Shown one piece after another: positions 33,801 through 43,593 of a DNA stretch of 64,000 nt (positions are counted from its first letter, which is position 1; the number at the start of each line of letters is the position of its first letter). The notes beneath the pieces are model-generated. The model was not told where the DNA came from and made no database searches. It saw nothing but the letters and a program-made list of their open reading frames with translations. The translations under genes and the position numbers were made by a program. Source of the stretch: Plantago ovata (lineage: Eukaryota; Streptophyta; Magnoliopsida; Lamiales; Plantaginaceae); the NCBI GenBank assembly GCA_028274465.1, contig CM051456.1, forward strand, positions 105,809,348-105,873,347, read 5' to 3'.

Positions 33801-36049
33801 ACTTATTTTTTATACCAAAATTATTAACTACCTGCTGAGCAGGGAGTGTTGGTTCTGGTTCAGAGGCTTCAGCAACCATCTGACTTGTATCTTGAGAAGT
33901 CTGTAGAGAAAGAATAATTTTAGCAAAAGAACAATTTTCAGAATTTGAAGTTTTACTGATGGTTGAATTAACTACCTGCTGAGGAAGGACAGGTTGTGGC
34001 TCAGTCCTTTCAGCATTAACAGTTTCTTCAGCTTCTTGGACTGTTTCTTCAGCAGACTTCTGAGTTTGCTCTAACTGAGAAAGCTGTGCGGTTTCAGCAA
34101 TCTCCCTTGTCTCTGAATTGACAAGTTGAGCAGAAGCGACTTGACCTTTAAGCTCACTGCTTGTCATGAAGAGATCAATTGACTTGTTGGATGATTCTTC
34201 AATCTCCAACTCCATTGTTTGCTTAAATCTTCCAGTACAAGCTGGACTTTGTCAATTGAAGTCTTGGGTGAACTTCGGCCAGTATTCTCAGCATCAAGAG
34301 ATGCGTCTTTGAATAATGCTTCTTGAGTTTCAGCAACTTCAGGAACAGGAACCATTGCTATCTCAGCAACTGGTCCATCAGCAAGCTGGGCTTCAGCAAC
34401 TTGATGAGTTGCTTGTTCAGCAATCATCTGTTCAGCAGCATCAGCAAGTGCCGCTCTTTGCAGATCAGCAGCAATGTTGCTTACTGGTTCCATGGTTTGA
34501 TCATCTAGATTATCTACAAAGTAGATATCTGGGACTTGGGCAGGAATTTCATTTCCACTGCCTTGTGGTCTATTCTCAGTAGAATTATCAACGTTAAGTT
34601 GATTGTTGAAGGCTTCCGCAAACACTTCAACATTGCTGATGTATGTTTCAGTAATTATTTCAGCAACATCTACTGTGAAATGCGTTTCAGCATTTGTCTG
34701 GGAATTGACTGAGGAGTCTTGGACATTGGGGACTGACTGAGAAGCCAGTGTCTTCTTTCTTTTGTTACTTGTCCGTCTCCTCTTAGGTACGGGATTTGCT
34801 GATGACGCTGCAGTCTGAGTGTCATCATCAGCTTTCCTCTTTTTCTTTTAGATTTCTCCAGTTTCCCAGAGTCATCTATTGTTGCATTTTCAGCAACGGC
34901 TCTTGTACACGTAACTTGTTGATTTTCTACAGCAGTTTCATTGTGTTACCACCTCCAACAGCAGTTTCATCTCTAAGTTGCTGAGGGGTAACATCTGCAG
35001 CTGTTGTATACCTTTCTTGCTGGCTTGTGCTGACAACATTTGCAGTGTTGTCTTCTTGGTTTTCTTACCAGCAATCTTAGGTACATTCTTGCTTGTAGAA
35101 AGATCTTCCCACATTGCACACAGATTTCTTGATGGCAATGGGTTTCTTAGCTGAATCCTGAAATGTTCAAGGATATAGCATATCTTGATTCCATACATAA
35201 CTGGAAAGGAAGGTGAGACCTTGTTGTCTTCTACCTTTACCTTAAACTTAGTAACACAATCAACAAGCCTGTTGAAAATGTACTTAGCCCAGTTAAGTTC
35301 CGATTTATTCTCATGGATATGCATCAGCAATGGCCATCTTCTCAGGCCTACTTGGTCAATTCCTCCAACTTGGGAGTCAAGAACTTTAATCAGTAGCAGA
35401 GCTACTAGACCAAGTGAAGGGCAGAGATGCTTTCTCTTAACGTGCTTTGTCCAAGTCACGGGGGCTATCTCGCCTTCTTCATTATTGCATTTCTGACGTC
35501 ACTGTAGAAAGCTTCAATTTCTTCGTCAGAAGCAGTGACGTCATCTTCAGTTCCAGTGGTTGGAATCTGAAAAATCTCCGCTAAATCAGTCCATTTCAGG
35601 ACGATTTGCGTGTTCTGAACATAAGTAAGGATCACTTTTTCAGTGACTCCATTACTGTCTGTAAGGGACTGGATTTCTGCATTATTGTAGAACTCCATGG
35701 TATCAATCATGCTCACTTGCTTAGTGCGAGCAGAGATAAAGTTCATGAGGCCTTGTTGCTTGATGAACTCAAGCGCCTCTTCATTTTGGTCATCAAGTTC
35801 TTGTTCATAAAAGTACCTAATGTACTTTTCTTTTGCAAACCCTCCCCATTGCATCAACATCTCACACCTTGCAGTGTCAAGATATGACGGAGGCATAGGT
35901 TTAACAGTGATTCTGTCGTTTTTCAACACGACTTTTGCTGTATCTTGGGTCAGAGAAGTCGCCGGAGCAGTCACCGGAGCAATGCGTGTTTCAGCACTGT
36001 CAACCTTTGACGATTTTGAGGACTTGGATGACTGTCTCTTGGGAGCCAT
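30816..36049 (-). pseudogene. Post-pol (env-like position) coding region of the copia element (fossil)
   Basis: Several open segments lie on the minus strand. The first starts MAPKRQSSKSSKSSKV at 36049. The longest (34215-32356, about 620 codons) is rich in Glu, Gln, Ser and Asp, with an acidic run near its middle and repeated modules: QQVVN recurs, and so does TTGETPVIE or close variants. A basic segment (YRRMDFSDLHLHLSNEKKR) precedes the acidic run. No transmembrane segment or known envelope domain was recognised, so env-like refers only to position. The whole region is over 5 kb, long for this slot in the lineage. It is broken in several places. Confidence 0.5.
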
Positions 36050-36570
36050 TTCTTTATATAGAGCAAGAATTGTACGAAAAAGATAGTTTTCTTTTTGATC
36101 GGAGGTACAGTAGTTTCAGGCTAGAAATGCAGAGAAAGGAAATGTGAGTTAAAGAATTTTGTCATTTCTCTAACTCCTTCTTTATATAGTGTCTCTGGTG
36201 TGTGAGAAACTCAATCGATTTGAGTTCTCAGCAAGGGTAAAACAGAGAAACACTGGAGAGTGGAGCCTTTGCATTGAATGCGTAGTGGCCCACTAACTAA
36301 AACCGTCAGAGCACTCTCTCTCTTTGTTTTGTTAGCCGTTAGATTAATAACTCCTTTTAATCAATGGCCACGATTGAATTTCATGTCATGATTATTGCGA
36401 GTTTATCTGTGCCAGCTTAACGTCACAAATTGATTTTACCGAGTAATAAGGGATAGATTGCTTGCTGAAATAGACAAGAATCTTTTCAGCGAGTTTGAAT
36501 TAACAATCTAGCTACTTGCTGAAAGTTCCCCCTTACTTAGATATCTCATATTTTCTAAGTTTAAAAGATA

Positions 36571-36931
36571 TTTCTGATTTCCCGTATCAGTAAATTCTTT
36601 TTGCAATTGAGACATCCTTTGGTAAATTTGAGAGATGAGATTTTGCTCTTTTTCTGAATTCCCGTTTCAGAAAATTCCTTTGATACTTGAATACCTGTTT
36701 CAGTATCTTTTGATTGTCTAAGTACCCGTCTCAGCAATCCTTAAGTTCTTTCACTTACTGAGTTCCTGTCTCAGCAAGTGATCAAGTTTCCTAACAAATA
36801 CTTGTTTTGAAGGAATTACTTGCCGAATGCCTGTTTCAGCAATCATGTTGTGACTTATCATTTCTTAGAAGAAATTAGTGACTTGGTCTTTGGACAGGAA
36901 TACTTTGGCTTGCTGAATACCTGTTTCAGCA
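36571..36931. repeat. Array of seven small hairpins in the copia spacer
   Basis: Seven units at about 36571, 36651, 36684, 36716, 36754, 36820 and 36910 share a loop like CCTGT or CCCGT and stems ending in TCAG. Stem bases change in pairs: TTTCTGAA pairs with TTCAGAAA, TTGCTGAA with TTCAGCAA, and TACT.GAA with TTCAGTA. The array lies between the end of pol (36950) and the start of the extra coding region (36049). Confidence 0.75.
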
Positions 36932-36949
36932 TTCTGCCAAGTGTATCCT

Positions 36950-37286
36950 TTATTGAGGTAGTTCAATCAATCCAAGGTTATACCTTAGCATTGCGAACCT
37001 ATTATCCGGTAGGGGCTTGGTAAAGATGTCAGCAAGCTGATCTTCAGTACCTACTTTCACAACCTCAATATCACCTTTTTCCACATGATCTCTAATGAAA
37101 TGATGTCTAATATCAATGTGCTTGGTCCTAGAGTGAAACTTAGGATTTTGCGTAATTGCAATAGCACTTGTATTATCACAAAAGATTGGTGTTTTCTTTG
37201 CAGAAATACCATAATCTCTTAATTGTTGCTGAATCCATAGGATTTGAGCTGTGCAAAAACCAGCTGCAATGTATTCAGATTCTGTT
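36950..37286 (-). pseudogene. Copia RNase H, C-terminal part (fossil)
   Basis: On the minus strand it reads TESEYIAAGFCTAQILWIQQ, IFCDNTSAIAI, KFHSRTKHIDIRHHFIRDHV and QLADIFTKPLPDNRF, the standard end of Ty1/copia pol. The upstream part is in the gap. A frame that runs through the N tract joins it to an unrelated gypsy RNase H and is an artefact. Confidence 0.9.
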
Positions 37287-37386
37287 NNNNNNNNNNNNNN
37301 NNNNNNNNNNNNNNNNNNNNNNNNNNNNNNNNNNNNNNNNNNNNNNNNNNNNNNNNNNNNNNNNNNNNNNNNNNNNNNNNNNNNNN
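37287..37386. other. Assembly gap (100 N)
   Basis: Exactly 100 N. Copia RNase H lies to the left and gypsy RNase H to the right, both on the minus strand. The order of the flanking contigs is unproven. Confidence 0.99.
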
Positions 37387-38646
37387 GTGTTCCGAGGACT
37401 TGCTTAAGAGGTTGCTTTGTCAAGACTACAACCGTGTGAGCACCAAAGTAGGGTTTAACCTCCTTGCAGTATAAACAGGGCAAGGAAAGCCTCTCAATAT
37501 CCATGTACCCCTCGGCACCCCGCAAGTACTTTGCTCAAGTATAGATGGGCAAGTGGTCGTTTCCTGGGGTCGCACCAAGACCGAGCTGATAGCTTCCCTG
37601 TCGCTGCCAGGTATAAAGAGAGTACCTCTCCTTCTACGGGTTTCGACAATAGTGGAGGAGCGAGTAGATCTCTTTCAGCTTTTCGAAGGCTCCTCGCACT
37701 CCTTTGTCCACTCGAAGTGGCTGCTCTTTCGTAGCACTTTGAAAAAAAGGTAGATTTGTCTCGGCAGACCGCGAGATGAATCGACTCAATGCAATTGATT
37801 TCCGACCAATGTTGCACCTCATTGATGGATTGAGGTTGGGGAAGATCGAGGATGGCCTTTATCTTTCGGGGTTGCCTCTATTCCTCTTTCTGTTCCCATG
37901 TAACCGGGAACTTCCCCCCTTTGACCCAAAGGTACACTTCGCCGGGTGTTGAGCTTCATGCCATACTTTCTCAAGATTGAGAAGCATTTTGCCAGGTAAC
38001 CTACATGTTGCTCCTCGTTTTTTGCTCTTGACGAGCATGTCATCGACATATACCTCCATTGTTTTACCTAGCTCTTCTTTGAACATTTTGTTAACCAACC
38101 TCTGATAGGTCGCCTCCGGCGTTCTTAAGACCAAATGGCATCACGTTGAAACAGTACACGTTGCCATTAGCGAAGAAGGCAGTTTTAGGCACATCATCTT
38201 TGGCCATTTTGACCTGGTAGAAGCCCTGGTATGCATCCATGAAACTCAGAGGGCGCATCCAGCGGTGGAATCGACCAGCTGGTCGATCCTTGGGAGAGGG
38301 TATGGATCCTTCGGGCAAAACTTGTTGAGCCTTGTGAAATTGTTGCACATTCTCCATTTTCCCGGGCCTTTCTCCACGAGGACCACATTGCATACCCAAT
38401 CAGAGTATCTCACCTCCTTGATGTGGCCGGCCTTAAGAAGTCTTGGACTTCCGCTTCTATGATGGCATTATCTTCCGCACTGAAGGCTCTTCGCTTTTCT
38501 CTGATGTGGGTGATCGATGGGTCTACGTTCAGACGGTGAACGGCGACACGTGGGTCGATCCCCTTGAGGTCTTCGGTACTCCAGGCGAAGATATCGTTGT
38601 TATCCTTCAAGCACTGGATGAGTTTCATCCTGACTTCAGTAGTCAT
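37387..38646 (-). pseudogene. Gypsy reverse transcriptase and RNase H start (fossil)
   Basis: Recognisable pieces are KDNNDIFAWSTEDLKGIDP, FMDAYQGFYQVKMAKDD, KTAFFANGNVYCFNVMPFGL and VYVDDMLVKSK, which includes the YVDD catalytic box. Near the gap KPYFGAHTVVVLTKQPLKQV marks the RNase H. The pieces lie in several frames. The integrase and 3' LTR would lie beyond the gap. Confidence 0.85.
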
Positions 38647-38852
38647 CTCGGTGCCGATTTTTGTGACCTTGTCGGCACTTCCTTCGACAATTTGGATTTC
38701 TTCTAGGGCTTCTCTTGCTTCAATTTTGTTTTCCTCAAAGAATTTCTTCTTTTTGGAAGAGGTGGGACTGGTGGAATCACTTGATACTCCTCGAGCTCCT
38801 TAACAGCTCCTACTAGAGTATCCTTGTCTTTCTCATGATCGCTTTTCTTCGC

Positions 38853-40052
38853 CTAAGTGACGGACTTGGCTTTTTTGACTTTCTCTTCACTCGTCGAACC
38901 GTGTAGAAACGATAAGGCGCATTGTGAACTAGGGTGTTTCCTCGGATGACTGCCCGGGTTTGGTTCTCCGATTGCAACCCTAGAAGTGAACTTGGCTGAC
39001 ATGGTGTAGCATTCCCATGCTTCTCGTATGTCTCCTACTTCTTGTCCAATTCCCAAAGGAGTGGGGAACTTCAACTTGTTGTGGACCGTGGACACTACGG
39101 CTCGGAATTGGGAGAGACCGGGTCGGCCTAGGACTGCAAAATAGTCAAACGGCATATCGACGACCACGAAAGGAACCTGTTGCGTCACTCGTCTAGGAGC
39201 GCTACCCATTGACACCGTGAGGTTGATCATTCCGAGCGGCATGATAGGTTGTCCTCCAAATCCTACCAATGCGCTCCTCACTTCTCTGAGCCCTTCTCTT
39301 GGGTTCATTTGCATCCTTTTCAAGGTTCCTGTGAAAATCAAGTTTGCCGAGCACCCGGTGTCGACGAGGATCCTTCCTAGCTTGTATGATTGAACATCCA
39401 AGGAAACTACGAGTGGAACGCAAGGATCATAGATGTTCCCTCCTCCGGCATGCTTCAGTGGTATCTCGCTATCATCGAAAGAGATAACATTGGTTCCCGG
39501 TCGTGCGGCTTGAGCATACTTCACATCTCGGACCCTAAGGTTGTCCGCCGTAATCTCCCTTTGATTACGAGTGTCGCCGCCGGCGGGTCCTCCTGCAATT
39601 GTGAGGGTGTGGATGCTTCCATTCACGGGGAGGTTCTCATAATTGTTGTAATTATGAATGTCATCGTCCAGAGGGTTTCCTTGGTAAGGGTGCTCGCTCC
39701 CACTTCGAGGTGGTGGGGGCAGGAGTGCCAGGGGTTCCTCCTTCCGGATGTAGTTAACCAGTTGACCGTTACGTATCATCCTCTCAATTTCGTTCTTGAG
39801 CTCAACACACTCATCTGAGGTGTGCCCTTTCCCCTTGTGAAACTTGCAAAATTTTTCCGAGCTCTTGTTCCTTTGATTTTCCTTAATCGGGGGTGGCCAC
39901 GAGACGTCTAGCTTCCTCGAGACTATATAGTTCAAGATGTCGGATCTTGGCCTATTTAAGTCTGTGTAGTTGCTATATCGTCTTGGAGGTGACCTTCGAG
40001 GAGGAGACCTCTTGTCTCTGAAATCATTTCTGGAGTTGCCCTCCTTGATCAA
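38853..40052 (-). CDS. Gypsy nucleocapsid and aspartic protease region (fossil)
   Basis: A 399-codon open frame just downstream of gag. It has a CCHC-like knuckle variant (CKFHKGKGHTSDEC) near residue 70, and the protease core ILVDTGCSANLIF followed by FDYFAVLGRPGL. In a live element this protease would cut the Gag-Pol chain. The frame is open. Confidence 0.85.
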   Translation of the reverse strand: MIKEGNSRNDFRDKRSPPRRSPPRRYSNYTDLNRPRSDILNYIVSRKLDVSWPPPIKENQRNKSSEKFCKFHKGKGHTSDECVELKNEIERMIRNGQLVNYIRKEEPLALLPPPPRSGSEHPYQGNPLDDDIHNYNNYENLPVNGSIHTLTIAGGPAGGDTRNQREITADNLRVRDVKYAQAARPGTNVISFDDSEIPLKHAGGGNIYDPCVPLVVSLDVQSYKLGRILVDTGCSANLIFTGTLKRMQMNPREGLREVRSALVGFGGQPIMPLGMINLTVSMGSAPRRVTQQVPFVVVDMPFDYFAVLGRPGLSQFRAVVSTVHNKLKFPTPLGIGQEVGDIREAWECYTMSAKFTSRVAIGEPNPGSHPRKHPSSQCALSFLHGSTSEEKVKKAKSVT

Positions 40053-41698
40053 CCCAAATTTTTGCTCTTTCCTTTGCTTCCCGGGATTTTGGGGGCGAGG
40101 AGGGTACTCCTTCTCTTTTTCTTTTTTTTCCCTTTTTCCTTGGGAAGATTGGTTCTCACGGTGACCGTTTTTCGGAATTCCTCAGCCTCGAGGAAATCCT
40201 TGCAAACTTTGGCAAGTTGTGCTTCATTCTCCACACACGATGCTGAGAGTACATCTTGGAATTTGATGTTGGTAGTGTTACCATACAAATATTCTTTCCT
40301 CTCATTGATCGAGTGATCTTCGACTTGGAGGGCTGCTTCATGAAAGCGATTGATGAAGTCCCTCAAGTCTTCGTTGTTTTTCTGAACAATTTCAGCCAAG
40401 TATCTCACCCGTCTCTTGGCGTTCATTACCTTCTCGAAACGCTTAGAGAACTCCTTACAGAGATCTCTATATGACTTGATGGATCGGTGAGGGAGGCGCG
40501 ACCACCACTTCATGGCTTCTCCAGAGAGGTTAGACGGGAAGAGGAGTGCTTTGGTCCTTGAATCATGACCGTAAGCATCCATTTTAGTGCCAAATCTTAC
40601 CAAGTAGTCCTTTGGACAACTTGTTCCATCATAGCTTTCGAAGGTGGGGAACCCTCTTTCGATTTTGGCCTGGTGGCTTCTAATCTCATCGCACAAAGGG
40701 CTCGGATCTTGGTCTTGCTCTTTCTCTTGGACAGTTCCTCGTAGAGTCTCTATCTGAGCATCAAGTGCTGATTTCCTCGCGTTGAGTTCTTCCAGAGTGA
40801 GCCTCCTCCCCGTGATCGGGTCGATCAGGGGGGTTACCTCAACTACTGTTCTCAATGCTTGATTTTCCTCCACTGCCTCTTGTTGGTTTTGAGGAGTTAC
40901 CTGATTGGGGGTGACTTGATTGGGGAGAGCGGGTGGTGTAGCGACCACCTGAGCTCTGTTTTCTTGTTGAGCTACATTCTGTAACGATGCCCGTATCCTT
41001 CTATCGATCAAGTCTCTCAAGTCATCCGGGGCGCCTTGGGGTCCTAACCTCGATTGAATTCTTGATGGTCCGAGTCGAGATTGGATCGGCCTTGTGTTGG
41101 CTCTCGAATGTGCTTCATCTTGTGCAACTGGTGCTCTTCCTTGGGATTGACGAGGAGCGACCATGGTATCACGAGGTTGCTCTTGCACCGGCGCTGGTTG
41201 TGCTCCCTGAGCTTGTATCTCAGTGTTAACCCTAACAACCTCATTACCCCCGACGTATCCTTGTAGAGTAAGAAGGAAGAGACCGTATTGAGCTTCGCCC
41301 ATCCCGAAGTCTGATGGTCGGACTACACGTCCGTCAGGAAGGGTGAAGGTCAATGCGGCCGGTTGAGGAGGGTTCACTTCTACGGGAGGTTGGTTGATTG
41401 CTACTGGAGGAGGCTGCCCCCTAGGCTCGGCGTTGTTCGGGACTCTCAACGCTCCATAGGCATTTCCTACCGGGACTCCTTGCGGGTTGTTTTCGCCCGA
41501 TCTTTCATTTTGGGAATTGGTGACATTAGTAAATGCCCCCTCCGTGTAATCCCGATTCCTTGCAACATTGTTGTTTCTTGGTTCCCTCGGAGCACCCTCC
41601 GTTCCTCCTCCGCGACCGTTACTAGAGGGACGGCCTCTAGGTCGAGGAGGGTTCCTGGGTGGTGCATTAGCAAGACGGTTGCTTCTTCTGGGAGGCAT
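40049..41698 (-). CDS. Gypsy gag (fossil, open frame)
   Basis: A 549-codon frame starting MPPRRSNRLANAPP, with an Arg/Pro-rich N-terminus and a retrotransposon gag domain (PKDYLVRFGTKMDAYG, LSGEAMKWWSRLP, FINRFHEAALQV). It ends in a Lys-rich tail. It overlaps the protease frame by a few bases. It would form the particle shell. Confidence 0.85.
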   Translation of the reverse strand: MPPRRSNRLANAPPRNPPRPRGRPSSNGRGGGTEGAPREPRNNNVARNRDYTEGAFTNVTNSQNERSGENNPQGVPVGNAYGALRVPNNAEPRGQPPPVAINQPPVEVNPPQPAALTFTLPDGRVVRPSDFGMGEAQYGLFLLTLQGYVGGNEVVRVNTEIQAQGAQPAPVQEQPRDTMVAPRQSQGRAPVAQDEAHSRANTRPIQSRLGPSRIQSRLGPQGAPDDLRDLIDRRIRASLQNVAQQENRAQVVATPPALPNQVTPNQVTPQNQQEAVEENQALRTVVEVTPLIDPITGRRLTLEELNARKSALDAQIETLRGTVQEKEQDQDPSPLCDEIRSHQAKIERGFPTFESYDGTSCPKDYLVRFGTKMDAYGHDSRTKALLFPSNLSGEAMKWWSRLPHRSIKSYRDLCKEFSKRFEKVMNAKRRVRYLAEIVQKNNEDLRDFINRFHEAALQVEDHSINERKEYLYGNTTNIKFQDVLSASCVENEAQLAKVCKDFLEAEEFRKTVTVRTNLPKEKGKKKKKRRSTLLAPKIPGSKGKSKNLG

Positions 41699-41785
41699 AT
41701 TCGTGAAGAGTCACGAGGAGGGTTGTGGCTCGACTAGTAGGGCAAGGAATGACCTTTCGTGTCGTTTCCCACAGACGGCGCCAAA

Positions 41786-42470
41786 TGTTGAAGGGTAATT
41801 CGTGTTTCTTTCTAAGTTCGCAATGAGTCGCTAGTCTAAGTCATTCTAATTCTTCTTCTTGTAGTATTACTCTGAGATGGGAAGTGAGCCTTCCTGTAGC
41901 TTCCTCGTACCTGAAATAGACTAGATGGGGGGGTTAGTGTCTCTTGCCCGGTCTGTAAGGTATCAGACCGGAGAGACGACTTTACGAATAGGGAGTTGTG
42001 AGGCTTCCCTAGTACGAGTAGTAAATGTGGTGGTTGAGAGGTGATATTAATGCTTACTGTTGAGGAGTAAATGAGGCCTTTATATACTTGTGACCTTTCA
42101 ACTTCCGGTAGCGTAGGATCGCGACACGTGTACGGGTAGGATTGAGGCCTTCCTCGGCCCAGGCCCATTAAGGAGGTCCGTGGGCCTTGGCCCAAGGGAG
42201 CAACCATGGCTGGTCACTCAGGGTCCTCGTGCCTTCCTTGTACGTGGAAGATGCGAGTAGTGTCCTGCTCAGTTTCTGTCAAGGAGCGTTACCTTGACGT
42301 AAGGTCTCCTCGAGCTCGAGAGATGCTCCTCGAGCTCACTGGCAGCTTTGTCCTTGTGAGGAGCTTATTTTGAGGGTTGTCCTCCCAGTGATGGTCGGAC
42401 CCTATGTTTGGTCGGTCCACACCTTAGTGACATACTTGGGTGTGGTCGTGCCCCTTGAGGGACGGCCTAT
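41786..42470 (-). repeat. 5' LTR of the Tat-like element
   Basis: The inner border is fixed by the primer site: on the plus strand the LTR begins TGTTGAAGGGTAATTC at 41786. The outer border lies before LINE RNase H similarity starts near 42490 and is not resolved. Confidence 0.55.
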
Positions 42471-42489
42471 GATGCTTTGTCGCACTCTT

Positions 42490-43000
42490 AGACCGCTCCA
42501 GTTCGTACATGCGGACTGGACATATTTCAACACTAACGGTACTGTTGTTGCAAGAAACACGTTTGTTGTTGTTTTGCGCTGGCAAAGAATATTTGTCCCC
42601 TTCATCAGCAATGCGGAAATTGCAGAATCAATTGATGCAATATATGCCATTCTTCTAGGTCGTGAGCTAAATATACAACACTTGGTTGTTGAAGGTAAAC
42701 TGTCTTCGAGTTGTGCAGCAACTCAATAATCCACACGTATCTCTCACTCGTGCAGGGAGTATTATTGAAGAATCAAAGATGTTATTTTCGCTTTTTCAGA
42801 CTATTTCTATTTCTTTTGTCAGACATTGTTGCAATAATGCGGCACATTTATTTGTTAGCCCGCGGTGCGTTTATTGATAGCTTTGGTTCACATTTGCTTC
42901 CCTTTGAGGACCCTCATGAACTGAGATGTACTGTGGTTGGTTGTTGATTTATATCAATGATATCTTGCTTCTAAAAAAAATAAAAAATAAAATAAAACAA
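42490..43000 (+). mobile_element. LINE 3' fragment with RNase H
   Basis: Plus-strand frames read AEIAESIDAIYAILLGRELN and QHLVVEG, then VQQLNNPHVSLTRAGSIIEE and VRHCCNNAAHLFVS, the RNase H of a plant LINE, with one change of frame near 42690. An A-rich tail (TTCTAAAAAAAATAAAAAAT) near 42970-43000 marks the 3' end. The 5' side is lost at the Tat-like element. Confidence 0.75.
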
Positions 43001-43171
43001 TATATTTTGCTATTTATTTTGTACTAAAATTTGGTGATTTCATTTCAAAAACTCTTGCATATCTATGTCCATAAACTTATTTTCATTATGGAAATATATC
43101 ATTAAATATATATGCCCTTTGATTGCATTTAAAATTTTTATTTGTAAAATGACTTTGATTTCTATAAACTA

Positions 43172-43431
43172 CTTGATCCATTTTTAGTTACTTCCTAAGT
43201 GGTAAAAATTACCAATTTTAAGGAATAATATTAAAGAATTAATTTGTATGAGTATTTAATTGTGAAAGGGTGATAAATTATGATAGAGAGTGAAAAAGTT
43301 GTTATAAATAAGGAGAGAGAAATAATAAAAAAGTGGTAAGTGGATTGAAAAACTTTCCATATTTGGGTTAGGAAGTTTGTAAGAGAACGTCGAAAAAGAA
43401 ACCTAGGAAGTTATTAATGAAATGGAGGAAG
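43172..43431. mobile_element. Stowaway-like MITE
   Basis: A 260-bp element with TA on both sides. The left end is CTTGATCCATTTTTAGTTAC and the right end read inward is CTTCCTCCATTTCATTAATA. Both continue into ACTTCCTA. It is AT-rich with no coding capacity. Confidence 0.7.
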
Positions 43432-43593
43432 TATAATTTAAATATAAATTCGTTTCGTATATTCTTAATAACTATCAACTAACTACGGTTTGAGAAGATA
43501 AACAACCTGCTTCGATCTATATTTGAAATCTCGTGCTTATGATTGGTCAATTAATTTTTCATTAAAAAACCACAATTACCATCATATTTTTTA

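Larger units (their letters stand above)
28915..37286 (-). mobile_element. SIRE/Maximus-like Ty1/copia element with long post-pol region (fossil, partial)
   Basis: On the minus strand the order is copia RNase H end (37286-36950), a 0.9-kb spacer with a hairpin array, a long extra coding region (about 36049-30816), a polypurine-like tract (AAAAAGGTGGAAATTTG near 30555-30572) and the 3' LTR (30553-28915). The extra region after pol is the mark of the SIRE/Maximus lineage, whose members carry an env-like frame there. The 5' LTR, gag and most of pol are lost in the gap at 37287. The element sits in the LINE endonuclease region at 28914. It is broken, with several breaks in the extra region plus the loss at the gap. 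Confidence 0.75.
37387..42470 (-). mobile_element. Tat-like Ty3/gypsy element (fossil, partial)
   Basis: On the minus strand the order is 5' LTR (about 42470-41786), primer binding site TGGCGCCGTCTGTGGG (41783-41768), gag (41698-40049), protease region (40052-38853), then reverse transcriptase and the start of RNase H (about 38646-37387), cut by the gap. The primer site and gag fit the Tat/Retand group. The gag and protease frames are long and open. The pol part is broken in several places and the 3' half is missing. Confidence 0.8.

Noticed and set aside
36950-37525. A single frame reading through the N run with RNase H similarity on both sides
   Set aside because: The left part is Ty1/copia and the right part is Ty3/gypsy; the join is an artefact of the gap.
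42370-42729. Plus-strand frame as a separate host gene
   Set aside because: Its content (AEIAESIDAIYAILLGRELN) is LINE RNase H, and it runs into the LINE tail with a poly(A) stretch.
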